NCBI GenBank assembly: GCA_026874595.1
Contig: CM049320.1
Location: 34,625,714-34,689,713 of the forward strand
Reading direction: 5' to 3'
Source of the DNA: Sipunculus nudus
Lineage: Eukaryota > Annelida > Sipuncula > Golfingiida > Sipunculidae
Length of the DNA: 64,000 nucleotides
Shown: positions 1 to 12,700 of the stretch, one piece after another
Numbering within the stretch: position 1 is the stretch's first letter
Layout: each line of letters starts with the position of its first letter
Program-made: the position numbers and the translations under genes
Notes under the pieces: generated by a model
What the model was told of the DNA's origin: nothing
Databases searched by the model: none
The model's input: only the letters and a program-made list of their open reading frames with translations

Positions 1-480
1 GTGGCGCCACCAATACCTCAAAATCAGACATGACATATGTGACAAACATTGGTATAAAATTTTGTCATTATAGCTCTAGCCGTTTTTGAGATTTTAATTT
101 TAGTGTCATTTTTTGGACAGATGACTAAGTTTAACCTCCTGTAACTCGGCCAAAAATCTCCCAACTGGAAACATTTGAACAAACTTGAGAGAGATTGTTC
201 CAGGGATCATTTCTGTGAAATATTGGACAATTTGGCTGGACAGTTTCAGAGAAGAAGATTTTTAAAGGTTTTTAAGCTTTTTCTCTATAAAATCTAAATT
301 AATGCAGATACCCAATAATAAGCTCCAGGACACCAAGTTTCACATGTGACGAATTTGACATGTAATTTGGAGCTGCTAGCTCCGACAGTTTCTGACTTAC
401 AGCCATGGACGGCGGAAAGCCAGCCCTGGACGGCGGACGGTGGACGGACGAAGCTGCGCCATCGCATAAGCTCACAGGTT
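1..480. repeat. End of an interspersed repeat cut by the window edge
   Basis: The window opens inside a repeat at a GTGGCGCCACC palindrome, the same motif that recurs at 3957-4537 and 46339-47362. Phrases about gas-like 'cell-free' tandem cores elsewhere in the window recur here in diverged form, and a short GGACGGCGGACGG microsatellite lies at about 411-451. It is followed by ATCGCATAAGCTCAC, which resembles the terminal hairpin side of the large elements elsewhere. I read it as the terminal part of a tandem-core element. The family is not certain. Confidence 0.5.
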
Positions 481-1413
481 CGCTAAAAATACAACTGACT
501 GTTCTGAGTCAGAACTTGATTCTTTGTCAGCTGGATCATTGTAAACATTCTCAAGCCATGTTTCCTACTTCCTGGTTGATAAGCCATGGTGGGATGTGCG
601 ATTTGCACAAAATGAGGAATACATGTACGGACAGGAACTGATCATGTTTTGGGCTATAACAACTACGTTTTACTATGAACTGATAATGATTATCAATAAT
701 TTAATTATAGTATACATGCATAGAGAACTTTAAAGGACATATTTAAATATCTTTTAAGCCAACAAAGAAACTTAACAAAACAACAAAAGTGAGTCAGTCT
801 CAGAAATACCAAATTTAAAGTCGCATGAATCATTATCAGTGGGCCTAAATCTGGCCTAGAACAGGCTAAAACCACCAATATATACTGATCCAACAAATCC
901 CTTTCAAACAGAATTCATGGATTCAATATTTACATATGAATTGACCTTGTTTTTGGCCAAATATCAGCCACAAATAACGATTCAAGCAACTGTGGAAATA
1001 TCTATTGAACACACATGCCTGCAAAGAAGAAAACATGTGGACCAAGAACTGAAATTGATGTTTGTTTTCTCAATTACTTACGGTTAACATGCCATGAACA
1101 TGAAAAGAGACTTTCATTTATCACAACCCAGAAAATAAAATCCTTCTTAGTAGGGCTTTTACAGTGTTATACTGAATATAGATAACCAACGAACCTATTG
1201 TGTTACATGTCTGAACGCAGCTTTAGGATTCTGTACAGTCATAACTCACAATTACAGCATATGCTTGGAATTTACTCTGTTTAGATCATGTTACATCCTG
1301 TTAAAGGAACTATTTCCACTTTGCCCCATATTTCATAAGGCCTTCTATTTCCACTGAGCCCAATATTTTACAAATAACTTCCTGGATTATAGTGGGCTGT
1401 TTTTATAGTACTT
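481..1413. other. Unassigned A+T-rich DNA
   Basis: I see no gene, RNA or structured repeat here. Open frames are short and have no recognisable motif. The right border is the target site of the LINE insertion that follows. Confidence 0.5.
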
Positions 1414-3652
1414 GTAATTAATACAAAGTTTTTTTATTTTTTTTTATTGACAAAACAATAACATACAAACAAAACTAGCCCATAAGTGTGCTTTTCACAT
1501 AAAAAAAACCTCAGACATCACATATATTACAATACATTGATTATACATACACAAACAATAATATAGTAATAATCTTATGACAGATATTCATGTGGATTGA
1601 TAACATCTTCCTCTGCTTCCCTTTTATTATTTTCCATTAAATCCCAAATCAAACGCAATATGTTGTTTTTTTCAATGGCCAGAGGACATTCTATCTTTTG
1701 CTGATAATTCATGTGATTTTTAAATTGATCAATATTTAACTTATGTGCTTTTTCTTTCTTGTAAATGTAATGTTTTCCATGTAAAAGGATTTTGTTTTCT
1801 TTCTTACTTTCCTTATATGATATACCAAATACATTTTTTTCAGTAATTATCTCTGCATTAATATTATAATAATATCTTATTTCATTCCAAAATCTTTGGA
1901 CAAAATCACAATTAAAAAATAAATGTGACACATCTTCAACCTCATTATTACAATATCTATTATAAGGATCATCTGATATCCCATATTTATAAAGTTTTCC
2001 TTTAAGGCAAAGGTATCTATTTAGTATTTTATACTGAAATTCACTAATTTTTCTATCTTTGCACAAATTTCCATTTGTATAAAGGACACTCCATTCTTCT
2101 TCTTCTACATTATACAGGTATCCATATTTATCCTTAGATAAAACACTATTTAATTTTACTTTTCCAACATAATATTCATATGCTTGTTTTGATATAATAT
2201 TTTTAACCTCTCTAGTGCCATTTTTGGTTTAACATTTAACTGAGGTAACATCTAATAACTTGTACTGGTCGTCAGTATGGTATTCAATATGACCAAACGT
2301 CCTTTTACACCGACTTGCTATGGCTCTGTAAATCATATAATCTAACTGTTTAGCACCTCGATTTAACCAGTAATTAAAATTTATATTTTGGCCATTCTCT
2401 TGATAAATGTCATTTACGAAAATTAGTCCAGACTCATGTAAGCTTTTTGACAAAAAAGGTTTGTTTTTTCTAGTTATTTTTAAATTATTCCAAACAATAG
2501 GGCTCATTAAATCAACTGAATGAAACTCTTTCCAGTTCATAAACACTTTGACATAAAATTCTGGTATTTTATCCTTCAAATACTCTTGACTATAATCAAT
2601 TTGTAACAATAATTCTGTTCCCCCAAACCTATCTCAAAAACTATCTAAAAGAAATTTCCAGTCCTTTCCTGAGCTGTCTAAATATCTTTTTAACCACATT
2701 ATTTGCTGCCCTTTAATGAAACTTTCAATTTGAAGCATATTCATTCCCCCTTCTTCATATTGTTTTATCAACAAATTTCTCTGTACTTTACCTCTTTTTT
2801 GTCCATTCCAAATAAAAAGCCATATAATTTTACTTAATCTAGAGCTCTAATAAGCTTTTCGGCACAACGAAATTGTAAATAAGATGATTTAACTTAGAGA
2901 AACCTAACAATTTTGTTATTAAGATTCTACCAGATAATGATAAATTCCTCTGCTTCCAGATATTAGTGATTTCATAAATACTCTGAATTTTAGGTTCAAA
3001 ATTATATTCATTTATTAATTCATTGTTATATGACAGGTATGTTACTAACACTTAAACTCCTTTGAACCATCTTAAGCCTAAAAGTTGATCCTCACAATTT
3101 TTTAAATTCCCTAACCACATTGCTTCTGTCTTTTCTTTATTAATTTTTAAACCAGAGTATTTCGAAAACTCTTCAAATATTTTCAATAATAAATTTACGG
3201 ATTCTATATCTTTTAATATTAATGTAGTATCATCAGCATACAGCACTAATTTTAATTCCTGATCTTTAAATGTAATACCTTTTATATCTGGATTACATCT
3301 AATATTAATTGCAATTATCTCTAGGCACAAAATAAACAGGTAGGGTGACAATGGATCTACAGGTCTAACCCCTCTTTTCACTTCAAAGTACCCTGATGAA
3401 TATCCATTATTCATTACACATACCTCTACATTGCAATAAAATAGTTTAACCCATTTTATTAAAGATGTCCCAAAATTAAAACTTTTTAGGGCTGTATATA
3501 TAAATCTCCATTCTAATGTATCGAAAGCTTTTTCATAATCGATTGTAAGTATTATCCCACTCTTCTTTTTATCATCAGTATAAAACATAACATCTAAAAT
3601 AGTTTTGATTGCTTCTGCTACAGCAGTAAATAATAGCAGTAATTAATACAAA
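1414..3652 (-). mobile_element. 5'-truncated non-LTR retrotransposon (LINE) with 14-bp TSD
   Basis: The insertion spans 1428-3638 on the minus strand and is flanked by a perfect 14-bp direct repeat, GTAATTAATACAAA, at 1414-1427 and 3639-3652. The side at 1428-1450 is T-rich on the + strand, which is the poly(A) tail of a minus-strand element. The copy starts inside the reverse transcriptase domain, so it is 5' truncated, as is usual after target-primed reverse transcription. The encoded protein looks like the L1/Tx1-like group of invertebrate LINEs by its wording around the RT motifs. The clade assignment is tentative. Confidence 0.93.
1575..3627 (-). pseudogene. Dead LINE reverse transcriptase with C-terminal zf-RVT-like region
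   Basis: Read on the minus strand, the frame opens at about 3627 and holds RT motif A (DYEKAFD), a degraded GxRQGDPLSPYLF motif (GVRPVDPLSPYLF, with the QG pair lost) and the catalytic YADD box, followed by GLKINKEKTE. The protein then breaks into pieces at 3588-3052, 3051-2839, 2609-2229 and 2066-1575, separated by stops and frameshifts. The last piece has the C-x-HLFF-x-C-x-FW pattern seen after the RT in many LINE ORF2 proteins (zf-RVT). The endonuclease domain and the first part of the RT are missing. The copy cannot encode a working enzyme. Confidence 0.93.
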
Positions 3653-3690
3653 CTTATAACTAGAATACGGGTAGTCAACAAGCGACTACG

Positions 3691-4855
3691 TGTATCCGCC
3701 TAAATCAGAGTGGAACAGGTGGAGTGAGACATGGATTGAGTGGCAAGGGGAAATAGAGTGAAGTGTTGCATATTAGCATGGATGTCTGCAGCCAAATGGT
3801 GTATGTAGGTTGCGCCACCTACCACAAAATCCAGAAAGCCGTCCAAGTTGTATACATATGCAAAATTTGAGGCAGATAAGTCAAACCACTATATGTTTAT
3901 GAGTGATTTTAGCTCGTGGCAGACAAACAGATGGACGCTGTGCAAAAATGGTTGAAGGTGGCGCCACCAGTTTTGCGTATGTTAAAGAGCTATGTGAGAA
4001 CTATACACATGCAAAACTTTGGCCCAATCGGTCAAACGGTTCCCAAGATATGAGCTTGGATGTCTGCTGCATAAACTAGAATGCAGGTGGCGCCACCTGT
4101 CATAAAATCAAGAGAGCTGTCGGGGATGTATAAACCTGCAAATTTTAGGCAGATATGTCAAACCACTGCCGAGATACAAGGGATTTTATCCCATGGCAGA
4201 CAAACAGATGGGAGCTGTGTAAAAATGGCTGCAGGTGGCGCCACCAGTTTTGCGTATGATAAAGAGCTATGTTAGATCTATACACATGCAAAATTTTGGC
4301 CCAATCGGTCAAACGGTTCCTGAGATATGAGCTTGGATGTCTGCAGCGTAAACGTGAATGTAGGTGGCGCCACCTGTCATAAAATCAGAAAAGCTATCCA
4401 GGATGTATACGCATGCCAAATTTCAGGTGAATCAAATAAAAAAATGCAGTCAAATCACTGCAGAGATATGAGTGATTTTAACCCAAGGCAGACGAACAGA
4501 TGGACACTGTGCAAACATGGTTGCAGGTGGCGCCACCATTTTTTGTGTATGTTATAAAGCTCTCCAAGGGCTACATTTGTGCAAAAAAAATTTTCCTGAT
4601 CCGTCAAACGGTTCCCGAGATATGTGGGTTTATGTGTGGAAACAGACGCACAAACGGACACAGAGCGCAGAGGAAAGGTCAGAGGTCAAAACAAAATCGG
4701 GGCGCAGCAGTTCACATGAGACCTGAACATAATCCCCGGTTTCGTAAAATTCCGCCCAGCGGTTACGGAGGAGTTCTCCTACGCGACACCTACGCGGCGG
4801 CGGCGGAGTGCAGCTGAAAACATAGTATCTGCAAAACTCTGTTTTGGCGGATACA
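3691..4855. mobile_element. TIR element built of three 278-bp tandem units
   Basis: Near-matching inverted termini lie at 3691-3711 (TGTATCCGCCTAAATCAGAG) and 4836-4855 (reverse complement begins TGTATCCGCCAAAACAGAG). Between them, a unit starting GGATGTCTGC begins at 3780, 4058 and 4335, giving periods of 278 and 277 bp. Each unit has two half-units, each carrying the palindrome GGTGGCGCCACC (3957, 4086, 4234, 4363 and 4526; degenerate at 3808). TA dinucleotides sit at the outer ends, so TA duplication is possible. No transposase is present, so the element is non-autonomous. Confidence 0.75.
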
Positions 4856-4880
4856 ATTACATCAATCTCATGAATACCAG

Positions 4881-4961
<81 letters not shown>
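4881..4961. repeat. (TA)n and (GA)n microsatellites
   Basis: A (TA)n tract at 4881-4914 runs into a (GA)n tract at about 4914-4961. Length is likely polymorphic. Confidence 0.95.
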
Positions 4962-4962
<1 letters not shown>

Positions 4963-4989
4963 TATATTCATGTCGAGGCCCAGATCCCT

Positions 4990-5240
4990 ATCATGACTGA
5001 AGTGGTGATTATGCCAGACCAAATCCCATTCAGAATTGGGTCAAGCCTTAATCCCAATCAGGATTTGGGTTGGACCACTGAGATCCTAATCGGGGTTTGG
5101 GCTGGACTGAATCCCAATAGGGATTTGGTCTAAACCAATTGCTGATTGGTCCGGACCAATTAGACCAAATCCAGGTCAAGATCTGGCCCACCAAAAACTT
5201 TGATCAGGATCTGGTCCAGCCCAAATCCTGATTCCTGTTA
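4990..5240. repeat. Short quasi-palindromic repeats (CCCAATCAGGATTTGGG type)
   Basis: About ten imperfect copies of short motifs such as AATCCCAATCAGGATTTGGG and GGACCAATTAGACCAAATCC alternate with their inverted forms. The tract could fold into several small hairpins. It abuts the palindromic terminus of the next element at 5244. Confidence 0.7.
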
Positions 5241-5243
5241 TTA

Positions 5244-7672
5244 ACAAGTGACCCATGGGTCATGACGCTCAGCTGCCAAGCATGACCTGTGACATCATGG
5301 ACTGAGATTCACAACTTCCAGTCAAATTTTGAAGAACCAATTTGCCAATTTGTTGAAAATTTTCTATGACAACAGAAATATATATCACCAATGGCTGGTT
5401 AAAACACAGTGAATTGATGGTCTGAGGAAAATGCATGATTGTTAAGCTATCAGGAACTATTCCAACAGCTTGCTTGAAACCTGTCAGTCTCAAAAGGAAC
5501 ACCACAAAGGGCAAATATAAGATCAAAATATATAGCAAAAATCAAGGAAATACATGCAAGAATTATTGAGAAACAGGTGCTTCTGTATGAATTTTTATTC
5601 AATACAAGCCAACTGTACTGCACTTTTATAAATGATGGTAATATTTATTCAGAAATATTTGACCGAATCCTTTACAAGACTACATAAATATACATCCAAC
5701 TGCATTCACTTTAACTGTTCTTGAGATAATATGATCAAAAGGAATTAAAAGATGGTTGCCTGGTGGCCATATTGGACTTCTGACAAGTCTGAAATCAGAC
5801 AACAAACATTCTCTAAATCGGACCAAACATTAAAGAAAAATTGCTGAAACTGCACTGAAGAAAGAATTTCTAAGGTGGCTAACTGGCAGACATAATGGAT
5901 TTCTGACAAGTATGACATTTGATATCCCACATTCTCCAATAAGAGACCAAACTTGGGGCAAATTATCCAGTAATGAATGCCCAAAATAATTCAAAAGGCA
6001 TGTCCAGGCCCTCAAATCAGATTTATAGATATGCAATTGTAAAAAGTGTAAGTCCAATTTTTTTTTTATTATCACTCTGCTTTTCAATGGGGTCAGCAGG
6101 GTAGGTAAACTGCCAAACCTGAAAGAAAAGAAATGCAGAAAGCATGACTAAGAGTCTTGAAATAAAACAAAAAGCCATCCTAAATCAAGGTACACATCCA
6201 CATATTATGAGAACAAACACTTGCTTTTATATGTGGTGATATATATTAAAATATTCAGATATCTAGGAAACTAAGTTTATTGCTAGGATTCCATAAAATA
6301 AACTGCAAAATGTTCCCATCATCTTATAAATCAGTAGCTAAACCTTAATACTATACTCTCATAGTCTTAATGCCTGGCTGAAGCATTCTGACAACAATGT
6401 TTTTGTTATGAAGTAACGAGGTACTTATCACTGAGCCTTATCACTTAATAGGCTGATACAAAAGGGAGTCATATGTCACCAGTGTCACTCACAATTACAG
6501 CCACACAGGGAGATGTACCAGCTGGAGTGGGATGGTTATATATACAAGAAAAATAGAGATGGTCTATAAAATAAGTAATTGTGAACATCCCTGACCTATG
6601 ACCTTGGCCTTTTGCCCATATATCAACTGGATTCTTTCTAAATGATGGGTAACTACTAACCACTTAAATCTGGTGTAATTACTTGGCAACCAATGGGTGA
6701 ATAACTTTGACCTGCAACCTTTAACCTGCTGACCCCAAAATCAATAAGTTATTTATTCAAGCAAAAAGACCCATAAATATGAAGTTTGAGTCAAACTGAG
6801 TGATGCATAGATGTGGCATATGTGAAAGACTGAAGGTTTGGGTTAAACAGTTACACTTGAAATATGCTCACAAGCATTTAGAACAATTAAATATTGTGAC
6901 CTTGAACTTTGACTTTTTGACCTCAACATCAATAGGCTTCTTCCCTTATTGGTAGGTAAGCCATATATGACAGATGGAAGGTACAGATTGAAAAGTTTGC
7001 CTGAAAATGACTCCACGCAAGAAGTGGGTGCTGTGAACTTGACCTTTGACCTCAAAATCAACAGGTCTTTTCCCCTGTTGGCAGAGAAGCAATATCAGTG
7101 CTGGAAGGTTTGGAATGAAAAGTCTAGCTTGAAATGTGTCCACAACCTTTTCAAAGAAGTGGATCCTGTGACCCTGACCTTTGACCTTGTGACCTCAAAA
7201 TCTATAGGATTCTTCTCCAACTTAGAAGGTGAGATATATGTGAAAGATCAAAGAATTGGGATGAAAAGGTTGGCTTAAAATTCATCCACAGGCTTTTCAA
7301 AGAAGAGGCTCCTGTGACCTTGACCTTTGACCTTTTGACCTCAAAAAAATTATGGTTCTTCCCCTGTTGGAAGGTGAGCTGTATGTGAAAGATGGAAGGT
7401 TTGGGATGAAAATTTTGTCTCAAAGAGTTATTTCTGGGGGGTGCAAACACACCCCATAACTTCGAGAATATAGGTTGCAGTGACCTAATTTCAGGTTTGC
7501 AAGGAGATCTTTTTTATAACCTCTAAGACTGCATAGGGTTCATGGCCCTAGCCCCTACGGTTACGATTTGTGCCCTGCTAACGGACGGACGGCTGGCCGG
7601 ACAGACGAAAGGACGACGGACAAAGACCCATCGCTATAGCCCAGCATGACTGAAAGTCAGCTGAGCTAAAAA
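5244..7672 (-). mobile_element. Helentron-like tandem-core element, copy 1
   Basis: Read on the minus strand, it starts at 7672 with AGCTCAGCTGACTTTCAGTC, followed by a GTCC/GTCCG microsatellite (about 7575-7620). Diverged core units rich in TGACCT motifs lie at about 6560-7440. It ends near 5244 with CAGCTGAGCGTCATGACCCA followed by TGGGTCACTTGTT. The architecture is a terminal hairpin, microsatellite, roughly 130-200-bp core repeats and a palindromic 3' end. This resembles described non-autonomous Helentron/'pearl' elements of bivalves. That class assignment is inference, because no Rep/helicase is encoded. Confidence 0.75.
6592..7333 (-). promoter_or_regulatory. Four DR1-type nuclear-receptor motifs in one repeat element
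   Basis: TGACCTTTGACCT occurs at 7040-7052, 7175-7187 and 7321-7333, and TGACCTATGACCT at 6592-6604. On the minus strand the first three read AGGTCAAAGGTCA, the consensus DR1 site for RXR, HNF4 and PPAR-type receptors. Degenerate copies lie near 6705 and 6897, so the motif belongs to the repeat unit. Binding is not shown by sequence alone. Confidence 0.5.
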
Positions 7673-7826
7673 CTTCAATACATATATGGCTTTTTGTACA
7701 AGGGAATAAAATTGAGTAAATTTAGTTTTTTTAATTCTCTGCAATTACTGTATAGAATATTAAGAGTTCAAGGAAAAATTTTCTATTATATTGAACAATT
7801 TGCCTATTTGAGATGTGTATATCAAG

Positions 7827-7870
7827 CATAACAAGTAGCCCATGGGTCATGACACTCAGCAGGCTTGAAC
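7827..7870 (-). repeat. Solo 3' terminus of a Helentron-like element
   Basis: AACAAGTAGCCCATGGGTCATG followed by a degraded CAGCTGAGCG arm is the same terminal palindrome as at 5244-5275, in the same orientation, with no complete element attached. Confidence 0.7.
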
Positions 7871-8804
7871 TGTGTGTAATGTTAAAATTAGAGTGCTAAA
7901 ACCACACAAAAACATGCAATTTAACAAAATTTAGGTGATATTTCTATGTCAAGCAGTTACAATTTGTGCCTTGTCAATAAATGGGCCATGGCCAACCATA
8001 TTTTCTCAGGGTTCATATACTATGGGCAAATAAATGATTACATGACTTTTACAGGACCTGTGACAAAAAAATCATGACATTTTCCTCATCACTTTGACAA
8101 GTAAATTTCCGTAAAGATGAACACATGGAATCATGTTTTTTTTTTTATTTACAGATCAGACCAGTGGACAGGCTTGTAAATTCATGTCCCATCAATTCTA
8201 TAAGCAGGAGTGTGGGCCGAATTGGTGAATACAGGTGCATGCAGAAACTGTCAACCGCCAAACCATATAGGATGCACAGCCTAGAAAATGTTAAATGTGC
8301 ATACCAGAGGGCTAATTGGCATTTTTGATACGTTTGTCATAAGTATTAATTCGTTTTTGTCTAATGATGAACTTAAAGACATATATTCTGTAATTATACC
8401 TTTCCTGAAAATGGCAGCATTTTCCACATTTCTTTCATCTTAAAAACCTAAATTTTTTTAGGTTGCAATTTTAAATGTATACCCAAAAGTCTTGCATCCC
8501 TGTCAAATTAAAACTCAATATCTGAAAAAAAAAACCTTTATTTTTCAATCAACATCTGTAATTTTAATATCGGCTCAAGTAATTTAAATACCTACCACAT
8601 TTATGCTTCTCATAAGTACCATTTTAAGCTTCTCCCCAACAGAAAAATTAAGAATTTGGGAAGTTAAGCATCCCTGGTACAATAGGCAAGTCTTGAAATA
8701 CTCCATCTTGAAAGTATGTTTAGCTGAATGAAGACTGCCATGGCATATATTTGCATAAGTATTGGTAACTCTGGCATGATGGCTAAGGGGGGGGGGGGGG
8801 TTTA
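7871..8804. other. Unassigned A+T-rich DNA
   Basis: No gene is supported. A T-rich tract ending ATTTACAG at about 8137-8153 looks like a 3' splice site, but the open frame behind it (to 8328) has no recognisable domain. A G-run lies at about 8788-8800. Confidence 0.5.
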
Positions 8805-9721
8805 CAGCCCAGTAGTGTTGGGACGATATGGGTTTTTGATATCATTATAATTATTCAAATTTTATCGCGATATATCGTGATATCGCGATATTTTTAACTA
8901 TATATAGTGGCATTAAATAAGGCATCAATAATGATATTTATAACAACCACCTTTAAAGTCTTGACTTTATACAAGGGGCTAAGAATTAATATCATTTATA
9001 CCTATTGTGCCAGTACCACAGAATGACTCATTAGGTGATGTAAGTTGCATGAAGGTCCTGCAGGTGTGCAAGCTTGAGGCGCGGGAAGTCCTACCCCCAT
9101 CGTCGAATCACGCTTGTCAGAACTGTCCATCAGTTTCCTATAGCTACATAAAAGCTGGAGAATCTCGGCGAATTTTCGGAGAATGTGTCATACCAATCAT
9201 GGCTAAATATACCATCCTAATTTTATATGGCAAAATATGCAACCCGTATGGAATGTTCGATTCAGTTGTGACACTTTTATGTTGACATTTTCGTTCCATG
9301 CAATAAAAGCATAAATATGTGGATTTATTGCTCTTTCATTGTAATATTTTTCTCCTGGAATTCTCAAGCTTTTGTCCTCACAGATTCATCTGGCTACTTC
9401 CGGACATTTCCGACTAATCCCGAAGTCTGTAAGCACACGGTTCCACCCACACGCGGACATTTCCGACTAATCCTGAAGTCTGTAAGCACACGGTTCCTCC
9501 CACACGCGTGTATCCAAATACATGTGGTTTATAAAAATAAATGTGATTCTTTGAAATAAATTTATTTTAAACCTCAAGGGCTGACTTGTGAACCAAAATC
9601 GTGAATAAAAAATTGATATCGTGGTATCGCAATAATAGGAAAGTTGACGGTATGATAACCGTAGCTGTCAGATATCGTGATAATACCGTATAACGGTAAC
9701 CGTCCCAACCCTACAGCCCAG
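8805..9721. mobile_element. Non-autonomous hAT transposon with perfect 8-bp TSD
   Basis: The element occupies 8813-9713 (901 bp). Its ends are TAGTGTTGGGACG and, inverted, TAGGGTTGGGACG. Both sides carry the 8-bp duplication CAGCCCAG (8805-8812 and 9714-9721), the length expected of hAT transposases. Subterminal regions are rich in ATATCGCGATA-type palindromes. A 53-bp unit starting CGGACATTTCCGACTAATCC is duplicated in tandem at 9401 and 9454. No transposase frame is present. Confidence 0.93.
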
Positions 9722-12700
9722 ATAGGGAAGAGCGAATGCCAACATAAATTAGAACAGCAAACTAAAGGGAGAAATGCTCAGGTGTGGTCTTGTTTAGGTG
9801 CTGTTAAATTTCTAATAATTATAATAAAGATGATACAAAAAATTTAAGAAAGTAAGAAAATGAAAATTCATGACTTCTTCAAGACTTGTGAGAATTTCCT
9901 AAAAATCATCAATTGTTAAGTAGTGATTTTTTCAAATCTCAAAAATAATAACTTTTCAAGTCTGAGTACAAAAAATATAATAAAGAAATGCAAAAAAAAA
10001 AAAAAACATGTTGATGGCTCTACCAGTCTTCCATAGCAGAAAGGGTTATCCATGATCAATAAGCTTGCCAAATTTCAGTAAGATCCATGCAATCATTACC
10101 GAAACATTTTATAAATCTAAAGTATGAATTTCATACATCAACTGCTGAAAATGGTTTAATTTTGCAATTGTGTCTGCAATAGTTCTGAAGAACTGGCTGG
10201 GCGCCAATTTTCTTCATTTTTTGCATGGTCACAATGTTATATCTGGGCTATTTTCACAAAATGTGACAAATAATGGTAAAGAAATGTCCATCATTTTAAA
10301 ACCTATTATACTTAATAATTTTTTTCAATTTTGGTATTGTAACATACATAAACTAAAATGTGCAAACTAAAAAAATTAAATAGGTATATATTTACATTAT
10401 TTTAAAGATTTTTGAAATGATCAGTAACATAAATGTCCATACCATTATATTCTAAATTTACATACAACAATTTAATATAATAGAATTATATTATTCTATA
10501 GAAGAGAAAATAATTACTTTTATTAAAGAGGCCACCTGGGACTACATCTGTTATTAAAGTATATCACTTGAATTGGTGCTGACACGTCATGATTTTGGTT
10601 TTACAAAAAACATATAAATGGGAAGTCCTTTTTGGTGTAACCATAAATAATACGTGCTTGTCTTTACAGTTATCATATAATGCTAATTATGAGATTTGAA
10701 CTTAATTTTTGAATAAGCTCACAGGGGATGTCATCTGCACAAGAATCAGCAAATGAGACAGATATACTGACCACAAGCAGGAGCCTGCCAGTGTTTTTAT
10801 ACGGTAAAAGTTGGATTCAAACCACAATGTTGGTGGGTGTCACAACAATTGGATGTCTTTACCGTTGTCTCTGATAGACATGGAATCATCAAGAGTTAAA
10901 TGACAGGATCTGTCACTGTTGAATATGCATAGTGTTTTGGCTGTGTTGAGGAACTACTTTTCAAGCTGTTGTACATAACCATATCCACAGGCAAGAATAT
11001 TGTTCATTTATATCTTATTTTTTTTCTAATACTATTTTTTTAATTAGAGTAATTTCACACATTTGCAAAAATAGTTATGTCCACAGTGCACCGGTGCAAG
11101 GACTTTGTTGCAGGGGAGGGATGAAGGGGTCATAATTAAAACACCAGTGCATATACATACAGAACAAACAAAGCCTTATTTCCCATTCATTTCCTAACGG
11201 GCCTGGGGGGGGGGGGGGGGGTTAAATACAAACGTATTATGTGCTACAAATACAACTACAATCTATACATCACTGGAAGGCTATCAGTATACTCTGTCCA
11301 ACTGTATCACAACTACTGAGCTGGGGGAATTCCCCTGGGCAGCAACCTAGTTCCAAACTTTCTGGCTGATGTCATTTTGGAATTCCAGTGTTACATCATA
11401 AAGTTGCGTGCTACAGGCCTAAAATTTAAAGATGCATGTCTTGAGCTGCTTTCAGACTGATTCAAAGACCAACATCTGGAACACTGACCAAGTTATGCAT
11501 CCATATACCACACAAAACAAGGCTGTCCCTTTATTGTTATTTGAAAAACTAAATATTGTAATGTCATTGTTGATCAGAAAACATTTACAGTATTGCTTTT
11601 TCTGTTCCACTGCATAGATGCTCATAGCAATTAGCTTTGATTGATGTATCAAGTTTTGACTGTAGGCTCTTCATTAAATCTTAAACCTATGTTACGCTGT
11701 ACATTTTGACCAAACGTTAGGTAGTGGTTCAATTTACACTAATTCCTCTTACAGAGCATATATGGGTTCATGCTAGGATGAGAGCCAAATGCTCAAAACA
11801 TAAGCTTTATTTTGGTATATAATATGTTATGCTTTAAAAAAAATACATTCTTAGTTTAAGCACCTTAAATAATCTTAAACTTTGTAACACTGCATATTTA
11901 AGACAATTCTAAAAGTAGTTTTCTAACATATTGATGTTAATGTTTATTTTTATGAGTTAATGTTAAATTTTTCAGGATATCTAGTTATTTCCCAAAGGTC
12001 CATCTGTGTTTACTACTTTTAGACCTGTCTTAAATATGCACTATTTTTATTTTCTTAAAGAAATGAAATCAGGATCTCAGCATAAGTTAAGCAGGAAAGA
12101 AGCTTATATAGAAGTCCATGTGGACTCTGTTTTGTATGTAGGCATAAACATAGAAGATAATTACTTTCTAAACAATGTTGAACACCAAGACATACCGGTA
12201 ATGTCTGTGTTTCTCAACATTTGTCTTCTGATTTTTATGTTACAATTTAGTGAATTTAAAACACATTTAGTTCACAAAATTTTGTACTAAAACAACTATA
12301 TGCCATTTTTTTTTTGCTTTCAAGTACAAACATTGGTCCGACTATAGAATGCCTACACTTAAAACAACTTGGTGCAACTGTAGAATTATTGCCTACTGTT
12401 CAGGACTCTTTTATCCACAATGGATACATGTTAAGTGTAAGTTAGTTGTATCCTATAGCCTTTTCACTTATGTCTTAGCCCATAATAATGTATAATTTAT
12501 CCTTTATTCACGCGATTCAACTTGTTGTATCCGTCATGATTCCTCCCTCTGCTTGTTCACACCACTTAGCTTATATGCAAGTCCTGCCTACATCATTCAC
12601 ATGCATACGTTGTGTTGCATCCTCCAGGCATTTGTATGCACATGGATTACAGCTATCCCACATATATTTGGTGTATTTCAAGGGTATGGGTTTTACAAAT

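Noticed and set aside
1575-3588. Reverse transcriptase as a functional gene
   Set aside because: It is 5' truncated, frameshifted, has a damaged RQGDP motif and is flanked by a TSD: a dead LINE copy.
8125-8328. A possible upstream exon with a good acceptor-like tract
   Set aside because: No family resemblance, no partner exon and no matching donor that preserves a meaningful frame.
12006-12290. 94-residue open frame upstream of RCC2
   Set aside because: A+T-rich, no motif, no splice or promoter context that supports it.
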